Source of the DNA: an uncultured Christensenella sp.
Lineage (GTDB): Bacteria > Bacillota > Clostridia > Christensenellales > UBA1242
Assembly: GCA_910584295.1 (NCBI GenBank)
Contig: CAJTYR010000009.1
Location: forward strand, 1 to 59,447
Direction: 5' to 3'
DNA: 59,447 nt
The notes beneath the pieces were generated by a model. That model saw nothing but the letters and a program-made list of their open reading frames with translations. It did not search any database and was not told the DNA's origin. The position numbers and the translations under genes were made by a program. Below, piece by piece: positions 1 through 8,371 of this stretch; the first letter of the stretch is position 1; each line of letters starts with the position of its first letter.

Positions 1-2133
1 GAAGAAACGACAATTTTCAAAACCAAAGAAGCCTATCGACAAACTTTCAACGATGAAGGCAAACTTCTTGACACCTACTACATCAAAAAGTATATAGAAG
101 GAATTGAAGAACAAGAAGAAATGCTAATCGCTCGCAACATCTATGACTCATTTGGAAATCTTGTTTGCACAAAAGAATTTTTGTATTCTATAAAAGAAGA
201 CGGCTCACAAGTCGTCAAAGAACTCTCTCATAAAATTGGTCTTGATAAGTTTGGCAATGCCTATAAGGAAGAAAGTGAACAACACAATTCTCCTGTTTTG
301 ATTGTGAACGAATACGATAAAGAGCATTCAAAAGTTGAAAACACGGTCATCAACATAGGTGAAAACGAACTCTTCTACAACTATGTATATTCAGATGGTC
401 CAGATGCACAACTTAAAAGCATCGGGCTCCCAAATGATGTTCAACAATCTATTGAATATGACAAACTTGGAAGAGTGGCAAAAATTGAAAATGGAAATCT
501 TGCAAAGACTTTCTCTTATCTCAAAAAAGGAGACCACACCTCAAATCTCATTTCAAACACAAAATTCGCTGTGGATGGCATTTCAAATGAAAACTTGCAC
601 TACCTATATGACAAAAAAGGAAACATCACTGAAATCCGAAACAACAACTCCCTTGTCGCCCGCTATCAATATGATGGACTTTCAAGAATCATTCGAGAAG
701 ACAACAAGATCTTTGGCAAAACAACCATCTTCTCCTATGACGCTGGCGGAAACATGTCAGAAAAGATTGAGTATGACTTCACTCTTGTGGAAAATCTCGA
801 CTGCATTATCGGAACCTCAATCCCTTACTCCTACCCTATCTCTGGTTGGAAAGACCAACTCATGTCCTACAACGGAGAGATGTTTGAATATGACGCACTT
901 GGCAACCCTACCACCTATCGAAACAAGACTCTCAAATGGAGTCACGGAAGACAACTTGACAAGTTTGCAGACATCGCAGAATTTACATACAACGTCAATG
1001 GCGTAAGGACATCCAAAAAATCAAATGGCTTCACAACGAGATACTATCTAAACGGAAATCAAATCCTTATGCAAAAAGACGCTTCAAATGAATTGACTTT
1101 CTTCTATGGTGCAGATGGTGTGACAGGTTTCCATCTCAAAAACAATGTCATTGATGAAGATTTCTATTATAAAAAGAATGTACAAAATGATGTCATTGGC
1201 ATTTATTCGACACAAGGCACCCAAATCGCTCGCTATTCATATGATGCTTGGGGAAATCAACTGGTCGAATATCTCGCAAATGACGGAAAATATGTTGCAA
1301 TTGAAGATGATTTTATGTATAATGATACTAGCGTTGAAAACCGCTTCATTGCTTTCAAAAATCCATTCAGATACAGATCATATTATTATGATTTTGAAAC
1401 AAATCTTTACTATCTGAATAGCAGATATTATGACCCTGAAATCGTAAGATTTATCAATGCAGACGATATTGCGATATTAGATACCACTAGAATTACTCAG
1501 AACGGATTAAACCTCTATGTTTATTGCATCAATAATCCAGTAAATCAAATTGACGAAAACGGCGATATGCCAAAGTGGCTGAGAAAACTTCTAGGTTGGC
1601 TTCTTGTTGCGGTTATTGCGGTAGCATCAATAGTTTCAGTAGGAGCAGTGGCATTTGGTGCAGTAGCAGCTGGAAGTTTGTTAGGCTCTGTTATGCTTGG
1701 AGGTGGCATTGGTGCATTAACATCTATGGCTGGAAGCATCATCGCTCAAGGTGGGTTTAGTAAGGCAGACCCATTTAAAGTAGCAATGGCAGGTGGTATT
1801 GGTGCTGCAATCGGTGTAGTAACAGGTGCAGCCTCTTGGGGAATTGGAACCATCGGTCAATCACTCGGTCAACAATTAGGCTTTGTACTATCAAATACGA
1901 CACATCTTTCTTCTGGAATTAAATTCGGTAAGGTGTTTGGTTATACTCTGTTAGTAAAATTTGGCGGAATTGTTGGAAATGTTGTTGGCGGAATAATTGG
2001 AGGTACTGTTTCGAACTATTTTGCAAATAAAATATTTGGAAAGGATTTAAATTTCGAGCAAACTATGAAAGAAGGAATTTTAGGAGAACTTCCTTCATGG
2101 TTAATCAATGTGTTTAGATGGATGGTGGCATAA
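1..2133 (+). CDS. RHS/YD-repeat protein, 5' end outside window
   Basis: The frame is open from base 1 to the stop at 2131-2133, so the gene starts outside the window; 710 residues are visible. YD-type repeats (for example YQYDGLSRIIRED, FEYDALGNPTTYRN) run through the first two thirds. The RHS-associated core follows around residues 410-520, with YDAWGNQ, YYLNSRYYDPE and the NPVNQIDENGD hinge. After the hinge comes a tail rich in Gly, Ala and Val with several hydrophobic stretches (about residues 525-690). In the family the segment after the core is the variable toxin or effector tip. This one looks like a membrane-inserting or pre-toxin segment, with no recognised catalytic motif. A near-identical copy of the core end lies at 2783-2991. 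Confidence 0.9.
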   Translation, partial: EETTIFKTKEAYRQTFNDEGKLLDTYYIKKYIEGIEEQEEMLIARNIYDSFGNLVCTKEFLYSIKEDGSQVVKELSHKIGLDKFGNAYKEESEQHNSPVLIVNEYDKEHSKVENTVINIGENELFYNYVYSDGPDAQLKSIGLPNDVQQSIEYDKLGRVAKIENGNLAKTFSYLKKGDHTSNLISNTKFAVDGISNENLHYLYDKKGNITEIRNNNSLVARYQYDGLSRIIREDNKIFGKTTIFSYDAGGNMSEKIEYDFTLVENLDCIIGTSIPYSYPISGWKDQLMSYNGEMFEYDALGNPTTYRNKTLKWSHGRQLDKFADIAEFTYNVNGVRTSKKSNGFTTRYYLNGNQILMQKDASNELTFFYGADGVTGFHLKNNVIDEDFYYKKNVQNDVIGIYSTQGTQIARYSYDAWGNQLVEYLANDGKYVAIEDDFMYNDTSVENRFIAFKNPFRYRSYYYDFETNLYYLNSRYYDPEIVRFINADDIAILDTTRITQNGLNLYVYCINNPVNQIDENGDMPKWLRKLLGWLLVAVIAVASIVSVGAVAFGAVAAGSLLGSVMLGGGIGALTSMAGSIIAQGGFSKADPFKVAMAGGIGAAIGVVTGAASWGIGTIGQSLGQQLGFVLSNTTHLSSGIKFGKVFGYTLLVKFGGIVGNVVGGIIGGTVSNYFANKIFGKDLNFEQTMKEGILGELPSWLINVFRWMVA
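1240..1442 (+). repeat. direct repeat copy A (RHS core)
   Basis: A 203-base segment encoding YDAWGNQ through YYDPEI, repeated almost identically 1549 bases downstream at 2789-2991. The identity stops abruptly after the YYDPE codons, as expected if recombination has homogenised the core. Confidence 0.9.
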
Positions 2134-2134
2134 A

Positions 2135-2647
2135 ATGGAGAATATGAATATAAAACAAATCGACTCATCATTGAAATGTGGAAGAATCTTTACTGGCGTA
2201 AGGCTGGTATGGATTTACCTATGTATGATTATTCCATTATTTATTCCCGTTCTTACTGTTTTATCTTTTATTCTCATTAAAAGTTTATCTCACGAAACTG
2301 AGACCATTATTGCGTTCGTTTTTATAAACTTATTTGCTATTTTAAGCTCTAGCACATCAACTTTTGTCTTTATCCGTAATAAAAAAAATATTCAAAAAAT
2401 TAAACTTGCACTGCAAGATTGCAAACAAACATTAGGAACAGCGCGTCGTGTCGATGCAGAAAATATTCGCTTCAAGCCATATCAGATTGAAGTAACTTTC
2501 AAGATAGATGGGCAAATACATCATAGGTTAAGTCAACCTGGGAATACAATAATAGGTTACAGAAAATACAACCTTAAATACTGCAAACAACCATTTATAA
2601 TGTTGTACTCACCTAAGTTTGATGAAGTTATAATTTTAAAAAATTAA
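2135..2647 (+). CDS. small two-TM membrane protein, possible RHS immunity protein
   Basis: A 170-residue protein starting one base after the RHS stop; an in-frame ATG further upstream (2108) would overlap the RHS gene, and the GGATGGTGG stretch suits the 2135 start. Two hydrophobic segments (about residues 22-47 and 55-80) are followed by a soluble domain of about 90 residues with no family I recognise. Being the gene directly behind an RHS tip makes an immunity role plausible, as in polymorphic-toxin loci. That is inference from position only. It is followed by a clear terminator. Confidence 0.75.
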   Translation: MENMNIKQIDSSLKCGRIFTGVRLVWIYLCMIIPLFIPVLTVLSFILIKSLSHETETIIAFVFINLFAILSSSTSTFVFIRNKKNIQKIKLALQDCKQTLGTARRVDAENIRFKPYQIEVTFKIDGQIHHRLSQPGNTIIGYRKYNLKYCKQPFIMLYSPKFDEVIILKN

Positions 2648-2685
2648 AATAACAATAAAAAATTTAATAATGCCATGCTTTTCTC

Positions 2686-2722
2686 AAAAAAAGACAGGTT
2701 TTAATTACCCTGTCTTTTTTTA
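2686..2722 (+). terminator. rho-independent terminator after the RHS pair
   Basis: AAAAAGACAGG pairs with CCTGTCTTTTTT across a short AT loop and ends in a T run. It closes the RHS and small membrane protein transcript. Confidence 0.8.
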
Positions 2723-2782
2723 ACTATTTTCTTCTGTCAACGATTATGTTCTCCAACTCTTCCCAAGTTTTCTTGTTTTTGA

Positions 2783-3232
2783 TACGGCTATGATGCTTGG
2801 GGAAATCAACTGGTCGAGTATCTCACAAATGACGGAAAATATGTTGCAATTGAAGATGATTTTATGTATAATGATACTAGCGTTGAAAACCGCTTCATTG
2901 CTTTCAAAAATCCATTCAGATACAGATCATATTATTATGATTTTGAAACAAATCTTTACTATCTGAATAGCAGATATTATGACCCTGAAATTGGACGATT
3001 TATCAATGCTGATGATATTGCTTCACTCAATATTTCTCAGATAGCACAAAATGGTCTAAATCTTTATGCTTATTGCTTAAACAATCCAGTGAATCAGATT
3101 GATGAAAACGGAGATTTACCAAAATGGCTTAAAAAACTATTTGGTTGGATTGTTGCAATATTTGTTGTGGTGGCTGCCGCCACTCGAATATTGTTGCACT
3201 TCAGTCAAATCAACCACTTTAGAAAACTTTAA
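2783..3232 (+). pseudogene. orphan RHS core tail (displaced C-terminal cassette)
   Basis: The frame opens right after a stop at 2780-2782 and begins YGYDAWGNQ, the middle of an RHS core, with no ribosome site of its own. Bases 2789-2991 repeat 1240-1442 with about two mismatches in 200. Beyond that only the protein is conserved (FINADDI, NGLNLYAYCLNNPVNQIDENGD). The tip after the hinge has one hydrophobic stretch and stops after about 40 residues. The first in-frame ATG is at 2864. This is the arrangement of RHS orphan tips left downstream after tip exchange; it is probably not translated. Confidence 0.75.
2789..2991 (+). repeat. direct repeat copy B (RHS core)
   Basis: Partner of 1240-1442. 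The few differences seen include GAA/GAG and GCA/ACA within the stretch encoding VEYLANDG in copy A and VEYLTNDG in copy B. It lies inside the orphan RHS fragment. Confidence 0.9.
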
Positions 3233-3244
3233 ATAAAAATTAAT

Positions 3245-3282
3245 AAAAAAGATAGGTTATAAAAACCCATCTCTTTTTTTAT
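3245..3282 (-). terminator. terminator between RHS remnant and phage-like operon
   Basis: A GATAGGTT/AACCCATC hairpin flanked by A and T runs. It lies directly between the convergent RHS remnant and the minus-strand operon, so it can act on both strands. Confidence 0.6.
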
Positions 3283-3492
3283 TTACTTAATGTTATCCAA
3301 AGATTCAATTTCTTTCAATCTTGCTCTTTTTGTCTCTGCTTGTGCATATAAGCCAAGCAGTTCATTCCATGGGTCTTTCCCATCGTCTGTCATTTTGCCC
3401 AACGTTTGCAATCTTCTATACTTTTGTTCATGCTGAGTATAGTAAATATCAAACCAAGATAAAAGTTCAAGTTTCTCATCTAACAATTCCAT
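3283..3492 (-). CDS. hypothetical protein, last gene of phage-like operon
   Basis: 69 residues starting MELLDEKLEL. This start is chosen over an in-frame ATG at 3519 because AAGGAGG lies eight bases upstream of 3492. It overlaps the previous gene by 17 bases. The protein is charged and helical (WFDIYYTQHEQKYRR, AETKRARLKE) with no known motif. Small genes of this type often follow tail-fibre genes in prophages of Bacillota, so a phage-like role is inferred from context. Confidence 0.7.
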   Translation of the reverse strand: MELLDEKLELLSWFDIYYTQHEQKYRRLQTLGKMTDDGKDPWNELLGLYAQAETKRARLKEIESLDNIK

Positions 3493-4081
3493 CTGTATCC
3501 TCCTTGTCAATAAAACCAATCATAGTAAAGCTGAATCTAATTCCCGAAGTTGAGTTCCCATAACGGATATTAAATCCACCATACCCATCTTTAAGGTAGT
3601 TGATAACTCTCCAGCCATAATTGTAATACGTACCTGAATATGGAAGTGCCGTAACACGGAACTGTCCTGGGGACTTGAAAACTTTCAACTCAACTCCATC
3701 ACTGCTTGTTGGAATCCATGCATTACCACTTGTCGCACCTTTCAAAAAACCATCTCCATTTGTCTCTGGGGTTGTTCCAAAGATTACAACAAGATCCTTG
3801 TCAACAGGTGTATCTGTTTTGCCCATCCTTAGCTTTCCTAGATTGGTGAATCTGATATAACTTGCCATCGTTATATTTGCTGTACCCCCATTGATTTGCG
3901 GATCAATATAGGAGTCTTTCACTGTCAAAAAACTTGTAAGCATGTTAATGCCATTCATAAAAAAACCATCTTCAGCAGAAAAGTTCAGTTTTTTTCCATC
4001 TGAAAACATTTTGCAATCTTCTTCTTTATCTGTCAAAAATGATATAGAGGCATCTACGCCTTTAATTTTAACACTCTTCAT
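3476..4081 (-). CDS. hypothetical protein, possible phage tail-fibre/baseplate component
   Basis: 201 residues with a good ribosome site (AAGGGAG). It looks like an all-beta protein rich in Gly, Thr and Ser (INGGTANITMASYIRF, GSTSG-like turns), without catalytic motifs. Beta-rich proteins between a coiled-coil protein and a small helical protein fit tail-fibre or receptor-binding components. It is the third gene of a tight minus-strand operon starting at 5266. The function is inferred from gene order and composition; I do not recognise the family. Confidence 0.65.
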   Translation of the reverse strand: MKSVKIKGVDASISFLTDKEEDCKMFSDGKKLNFSAEDGFFMNGINMLTSFLTVKDSYIDPQINGGTANITMASYIRFTNLGKLRMGKTDTPVDKDLVVIFGTTPETNGDGFLKGATSGNAWIPTSSDGVELKVFKSPGQFRVTALPYSGTYYNYGWRVINYLKDGYGGFNIRYGNSTSGIRFSFTMIGFIDKEDTDGIVR

Positions 4082-4092
4082 AACTTTCTCCC

Positions 4093-4617
4093 TTAATTAA
4101 AAATAAATGCTTTTTCTTTTGAATCGTATTCAACTTCAGTCATAATTGGACGCTCTTTTATTGCAGATACAACTTGATTTGTCTTTTCAAGATTTTCTCC
4201 CAAACCATTTATTGCTTGGTTTGTTGCCTGTTTATCTGCTTTGTCGTCCATGTTGAAAGTTTGCTTCAATTCTCCACCAGCATAGATCATTGTGCCTCTA
4301 TTGTCAGAAGCATGCTGCAATGCATCCGCAGCTTTTTGCTCGGCACTCTCTGCCGACCTTTTTGCAGATGTAGAATTTTTCTCTGCATCAAATACTCTTC
4401 TGTCAAACTCATTCATCATTTGTGCAGTAAGAGCAGTTCCCCTTTCAGTTGGAGTTGTGTCATTTGTGATTTCAACAATCATCTCATCTCCAACTTGTTG
4501 AAGTATTTTAATCCTTCTTCTGTTCGCGGTCGTTCCCACAGAGTCTTTGAAACGTGGCACAAAATCCTCGTTTTCTGTCCCATTAATAGATGTTCCGTTA
4601 TTTGTGTTTTCTTCCAT
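4093..4617 (-). CDS. hypothetical coiled-coil protein, tail-fibre-like
   Basis: 174 residues: an Asn/Thr-rich N-terminus, a central Ala/Glu/Ser coiled coil (AKRSAESAEQKAADALQHA, about residues 80-105), and a C-terminal part with more polar helix. Its start follows the upstream gene's stop by one base and has AAGGAG. The pattern (disordered start, short coiled coil, then a beta-rich neighbour) resembles trimeric fibre stalks. No specific family is assigned. Confidence 0.65.
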   Translation of the reverse strand: MEENTNNGTSINGTENEDFVPRFKDSVGTTANRRRIKILQQVGDEMIVEITNDTTPTERGTALTAQMMNEFDRRVFDAEKNSTSAKRSAESAEQKAADALQHASDNRGTMIYAGGELKQTFNMDDKADKQATNQAINGLGENLEKTNQVVSAIKERPIMTEVEYDSKEKAFIFN

Positions 4618-4618
4618 T

Positions 4619-5266
4619 TTATACTCCTTTTTTCTTCAATGTATTTTTGTAGTTTTCGACTTCAACTTTTTTCGCAGTAATTTCATTTGTGAGTTCGCTC
4701 TTTTCTATTTCCAATGCATTTAGTTGTTTTTCAATCTTTTCTGCTTGTGAAATATCTTGAAATAAAAGATTTCCTTGAACTTCATCTCTTACAATAAGAA
4801 GTTTTTCAATGTCTGCAAGAATTGTCCCAAGTTTTTCTTCATCTAATTTCAATGTCTTTGAAATTGTTTTGATATTGCCTTTTATGTACTTAATAGTTTC
4901 CTTACTCAAATCATCTTGCTTCTTTTTGGATGAGCCCTTGCTTCCTTTAATCAGAATAACCACTCTTGAATAAAAAGCATATATCGTCAGCGCTAAGACA
5001 TATGAAGTAGTCAACAAATCCAAAACACTAATCTTGAACCATTCTTTTTTGAAAATACCCAGATATAGCGAACTAAAAACAAGCGACAAAAACATTGGAA
5101 TAAATACAATCACTGTATTAACTGCTTTTCTTTTGCTTTCATCAAACTTTGCTGTTGCTTTTTTAATTGGCCATTTGATAAGCATTGTCAGAGCGAAAAC
5201 AAGAACAGCAATCACAATTGCTTGTACTGAAATCTCTTTCAAATTCAGTATAAATTCACTTTCCAT
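4619..5266 (-). CDS. membrane protein with C-terminal coiled coil, holin-like position
   Basis: 215 residues. Three hydrophobic segments (about 13-32, 48-70 and 82-105) are followed by a basic stretch and a long coiled coil (about 120-212, with LEIEKSELTNEITAKK). It is the first gene of the operon, with ribosome site TAGGAG. Holins and phage-encoded membrane proteins have similar topology, but the long coiled coil is not typical. The role is unassigned. Confidence 0.65.
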   Translation of the reverse strand: MESEFILNLKEISVQAIVIAVLVFALTMLIKWPIKKATAKFDESKRKAVNTVIVFIPMFLSLVFSSLYLGIFKKEWFKISVLDLLTTSYVLALTIYAFYSRVVILIKGSKGSSKKKQDDLSKETIKYIKGNIKTISKTLKLDEEKLGTILADIEKLLIVRDEVQGNLLFQDISQAEKIEKQLNALEIEKSELTNEITAKKVEVENYKNTLKKKGV

Positions 5267-5343
5267 ATTTTTCTCCTATTTTATTTTCGACTTTCAGATA
5301 ATAATCTTTTACCTCCTTCAATATTAATTATAATTCTCATAAA

Positions 5344-5390
5344 TTCTAATGCCGTCTAACTTGTGCTAATCCGTGCTAATTAATGCTAAT
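5344..5390. repeat. five phased 7-bp repeats, exactly 10-bp period
   Basis: TTCTAAT, GTCTAAC, TGCTAAT, TGCTAAT and TGCTAAT start at 5344, 5354, 5364, 5374 and 5384, so all lie on one face of the helix. The array sits about 80 bases upstream of the phage-like operon start, beyond a TATAAT near 5325. The rest of the gene-free stretch 5267-5585 holds a GGAGG-like site with no ATG behind it (about 5310) and the terminator at its right end. An oligomeric regulator binding site is the simplest reading. Confidence 0.6.
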
Positions 5391-5498
5391 CTTTACAAAT
5401 ATCACATTAAAAAAATTAATTAAGAATATTTGATGGATTTTTACAACTCCTAAACGACTTGTCGGAAATTCAAAAATTCTTTATCTCACCAATTTATA

Positions 5499-5530
5499 AA
5501 AAAAGACGACTAAATAAGTCGTCTTATTTT
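5499..5530 (-). terminator. terminator of the SDR operon
   Basis: AAGACGAC and GTCGTCTT pair around TAAATAA, flanked by an A run on one side and TTATTTT on the other. It lies 56 bases past the SDR stop on the minus strand. Confidence 0.75.
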
Positions 5531-5585
5531 GTAGCTTGAAAGAATTAAAATGAATCATTATTGTAGATTCTTTTTTCTTTATGGT

Positions 5586-6326
5586 CTATCTCAACCCTCC
5601 ATCGACACAGATCGTTTGTGCGGTGATATAACGTGCTTTGTCACTCGTCAAAAATGTTGCAACATCCGCGATTTCTTCTGGAGTTGCAAAGCGTCCTTTC
5701 ATTATGCGCTTTTTCTCATCCTCAATAAACTCACTTGCAAGGCTGTCATTCATGCTTGTTTCCACCCACCCAGGTGCAATGCAGTTGACATTGATATTTG
5801 GTGCAAGTTGAGAAGCAAGATTGTTTGTAAGCGAAATTATACCTGCTTTTGAGGCGTCATAATCCATTGAAGTTGGATATAGTGTGTTTATTCCATTTGT
5901 TGAAGATATGTTGAGAATACTTGGCATATCACTTTTTTTCAGTTCCTCAGAAAAATATTTTGCAGTCAAGAAAACAGAAATCAAATTTGTATTGAGCGTC
6001 TTTGTCCAATGCTGAAATGTTTTCTCTTCAAAAGGCGCATCAAAGACAATGCCAGCGTTGTTGACAAGGATGTCAACTTTGCCAAATGCATTAAGTGTTT
6101 CTTCTTTCAATCTTAAAACATCTGGCTCTTTGCTTATGTCACCTTTGACTATAAGACACTTCACCCCATAGTTTTCAATCGCCATTTTTGTAATCTCGGC
6201 ATCAAGATCGCTTTTGTGATAATTTACAACCACATTTGCACCCAATTTCGCATAGGCAATGGCAATACTTCTTCCAATACCCCTGCTTGCACCAGTAACA
6301 ACAACCACCCTATTTGTGTAATTCAT
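5586..6326 (-). CDS. short-chain dehydrogenase/reductase, FabG-like
   Basis: 246 residues, the usual length for a classical SDR. It has the NAD(P)-binding TGASRGIG at residues 11-18, NNAG near 88, and the catalytic Ser of NISSTNG with YDASK around residues 138-160, followed by the conserved APGW. It ends TICVDGG, typical of FabG-like 3-oxoacyl-ACP reductases. The substrate cannot be told from sequence, and the isolated position argues against the core fatty-acid enzyme. It starts inside the upstream HTH gene (17-base overlap) with a GGAGG site, so the two are translationally coupled. Confidence 0.85.
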   Translation of the reverse strand: MNYTNRVVVVTGASRGIGRSIAIAYAKLGANVVVNYHKSDLDAEITKMAIENYGVKCLIVKGDISKEPDVLRLKEETLNAFGKVDILVNNAGIVFDAPFEEKTFQHWTKTLNTNLISVFLTAKYFSEELKKSDMPSILNISSTNGINTLYPTSMDYDASKAGIISLTNNLASQLAPNINVNCIAPGWVETSMNDSLASEFIEDEKKRIMKGRFATPEEIADVATFLTSDKARYITAQTICVDGGLR

Positions 6327-7464
6327 AAAACGCCTCCAATTCTTTCAGATTTGAAACTTTTTCGCTGTTTTCAATCAAAAAATCTGTCACTTTTTGAGCC
6401 TTTTCAATGTCATCCTTGCTGGCATTGATAAAACCCAAAGTATATTCAGAGATTTGATCGTGGTAGACACTCTTGTTTGCATAATAAATCACACCTTGAT
6501 AAATATAACTCACAATTTCTGGATTTTTCTTTTTCAAGTCTTCATAGTTTATAAAGTATATCACTGAATTTCCTTTTAAGTTTTCAGCATACATTCTTGT
6601 TGTGAAATGGTTGCAAATCTTTGAAAGATTTTGCTTTGTGAAAAGATAAATAAAGTTTGCGTGAACACCTTTTCGAAGTGACAGCAAAACACTTTTGAAA
6701 TAGTCAAGTTCTTGGTTGCTGTCACTAAACTCTACTTCATTGCTTACAGCAATATGAGTAAATTCATCTGTGTCATCAAAAGCAAAATATTGTTCTCTCA
6801 AGAATTCATACGCCTTCTGAACGGACGAAAATCTTTTTATAAGTTGTGGAGCCTTCCCACAGTCATTCATATCAAGTGTCACTGGGAAAAAAAGTTTTCC
6901 ATCAAGCTTCATTTCCAAAATTGAAGAGATTTGTTTCAAAATTCCTTCCTCAGCGTAAAACATTTTACCATGATAAGAAAGATCGTTCTCTTCCAACAAA
7001 TCAAAACCAACAATTTTCAAAATTCGATCATTCTTTATGTTTTTCTTTCCAACATAAACAACTTCATCTTCTTGAGAGCAGAAATTTTCATCAAAGCAGT
7101 TTACAAAAACAGTCAGCACAAATTCATACTCACAAAAAGTCTTTGAGTTTACTTTTTTGATGTGATGTAACTTTGAAAGTGGTTGCAAGTTTGTTGTACA
7201 AAACACTTCCTTTTCATCCAACAAAAAATTATGAGCAATCGCTTTTGCAATAAAACTGTCTTTGTCTTTCGTAACAATCAATATTTTGTCCACATCGCTT
7301 GGCTTTTGCTTTACCTTTATCTCTTTAGGATTTTTTGCATCATCTGGAATGAGATAACTTCGCCCCACTTTTTGTGTCCCAGCAATTGCCCCACTTGCAC
7401 ACAAAGCCCTCACTCTTCTTCCGCTAACATTCCAAATCCTTGAAACTTGTTCAACTGAAAGCAT
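6310..7464 (-). CDS. excisionase/MerR-type HTH protein with unknown C-terminal domains
   Basis: 384 residues. The first 45 form a helix-turn-helix of the excisionase kind (LSVEQVSRIWNVSGRRVRAL, then GRSYLIP). The next section begins like a nucleotide-binding fold (DKILIVTKDKDSFIAKAI). Two further regions follow (about 195-300 and 300-384) with no motif I recognise. The ribosome site is GAGGTGA. It overlaps the SDR gene and probably controls or works with it. A decision between regulator and enzyme is not possible from sequence alone. Confidence 0.75.
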   Translation of the reverse strand: MLSVEQVSRIWNVSGRRVRALCASGAIAGTQKVGRSYLIPDDAKNPKEIKVKQKPSDVDKILIVTKDKDSFIAKAIAHNFLLDEKEVFCTTNLQPLSKLHHIKKVNSKTFCEYEFVLTVFVNCFDENFCSQEDEVVYVGKKNIKNDRILKIVGFDLLEENDLSYHGKMFYAEEGILKQISSILEMKLDGKLFFPVTLDMNDCGKAPQLIKRFSSVQKAYEFLREQYFAFDDTDEFTHIAVSNEVEFSDSNQELDYFKSVLLSLRKGVHANFIYLFTKQNLSKICNHFTTRMYAENLKGNSVIYFINYEDLKKKNPEIVSYIYQGVIYYANKSVYHDQISEYTLGFINASKDDIEKAQKVTDFLIENSEKVSNLKELEAFYELHK

Positions 7465-7560
7465 AATTTCACCTCTTTTTCAATCAATTATACCATTATC
7501 GGAATATTTGTCAACTTTTATAAGTAAAAATAATATAAAATCTTTTAAAGATAATAAAAA

Positions 7561-7740
7561 GATGTTTTGATCGTGGATGGGGTTGTTTCCAAGTCTGGTC
7601 TAAATGAGATAAACATAGACAAAGAGTAGTTCTTTAAATCACTGAAAGTAAAATCAAAGAAAGAACTGAAAAATATTCTGCTTGCCTCTTATGACAATTC
7701 TGGCGGGAATTTAATGTGCATTATAAAAAAGACTAGATTT
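7561..7740 (+). pseudogene. decayed DUF421/YetF-like C-terminal fragment
   Basis: The frame from 7561 reads DVLIVDGVVSKSGLNEI, then an in-frame TAG at 7627, then FFKSLKVKSKKEL and LLASYDNSGGNLMCIIKK. This resembles the small C-terminal domain of YetF-type membrane proteins (a short beta strand, 'NL', a helix, then 'A..E.nG.lsv'). The membrane domain is absent, there is no start codon or ribosome site, and the frame is broken, so this is called a remnant. The match is by eye only. It fills most of the gap 7465-7755. Confidence 0.35.
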
Positions 7741-7753
7741 CTCTAGTCTTTTT
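7725..7753 (-). terminator. terminator of the 7756-8274 gene
   Basis: AAAAAGACTAGA and TCTAGTCTTTTT form a perfect stem around TTTC, directly behind the minus-strand gene. Confidence 0.8.
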
Positions 7754-7755
7754 CA

Positions 7756-8274
7756 TTACGCTCTTTTTTGCAAACATTCTTCTTTGCCAAGTTTTGAGAT
7801 TGCCACCTTAAATTTTTCCGTTCTGGTTAAAATTTGACTTTCACGTTTCTTTCTTTCAACTTGAGCTTCCACACTTTTGTATACTTTGCTGAAGTTGTGG
7901 TCCATAAAAGTGTTTTCTCTTTGATAGTCCACAAACTTATACATCAGTCTTTTCCCTACAAATTGACTTGAAAAGACTCCCAGGTCGATTGGCAAAATCG
8001 AAACATCCTCTTGATTTTCACCCTTATGGCAAAAGGTTTCAACAACTTTCTTTCCATCATTTCCGAAAAACTGAATACATTTTTCGCCAGCATATTCAAT
8101 TGTAACCTTTGCTCCACTTTGGTAAAACTCAACGCTTTCGCTCATTTTCTTGCCATTTTTTGGACTCTGACTGTTTGTTAAATCAGCAATTGGAATTTTG
8201 TGATTGATGTTATAAAGCACATTTTCCATGACAAAGAAATTTTTGTTCGCCCTTGTGAGATTAAGATATTTCAT
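7756..8274 (-). CDS. hypothetical protein
   Basis: 172 residues with a strong AGGAGG site. A mostly polar protein; the middle looks beta-rich (VEFYQSGAKVTIEYAGEKCIQFF) and the C-terminus is basic and helical (VERKKRESQILTRTEKF). No signal peptide, membrane segment or known motif. It is divergent from a LysR gene 97 bases away and may be its target, as LysR regulators often control the adjacent divergent gene; that is inference. Confidence 0.7.
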   Translation of the reverse strand: MKYLNLTRANKNFFVMENVLYNINHKIPIADLTNSQSPKNGKKMSESVEFYQSGAKVTIEYAGEKCIQFFGNDGKKVVETFCHKGENQEDVSILPIDLGVFSSQFVGKRLMYKFVDYQRENTFMDHNFSKVYKSVEAQVERKKRESQILTRTEKFKVAISKLGKEECLQKRA

Positions 8275-8371
8275 TTTTTCGCCTCCTTTTTTTCAATTTT
8301 CATAGACATTATACATCAAGTCTGTTATAATGTAAAATATAAAGTTTTTATGATCATCATAAGGAGGATTT

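Noticed and set aside
359..1417. Other long frames inside the RHS gene
   Set aside because: They are shifted frames of a clearly coding region with no ribosome sites or family features.
5305..5325. Leader peptide behind the GGAGG at about 5310
   Set aside because: No ATG, GTG or TTG follows at the right spacing.
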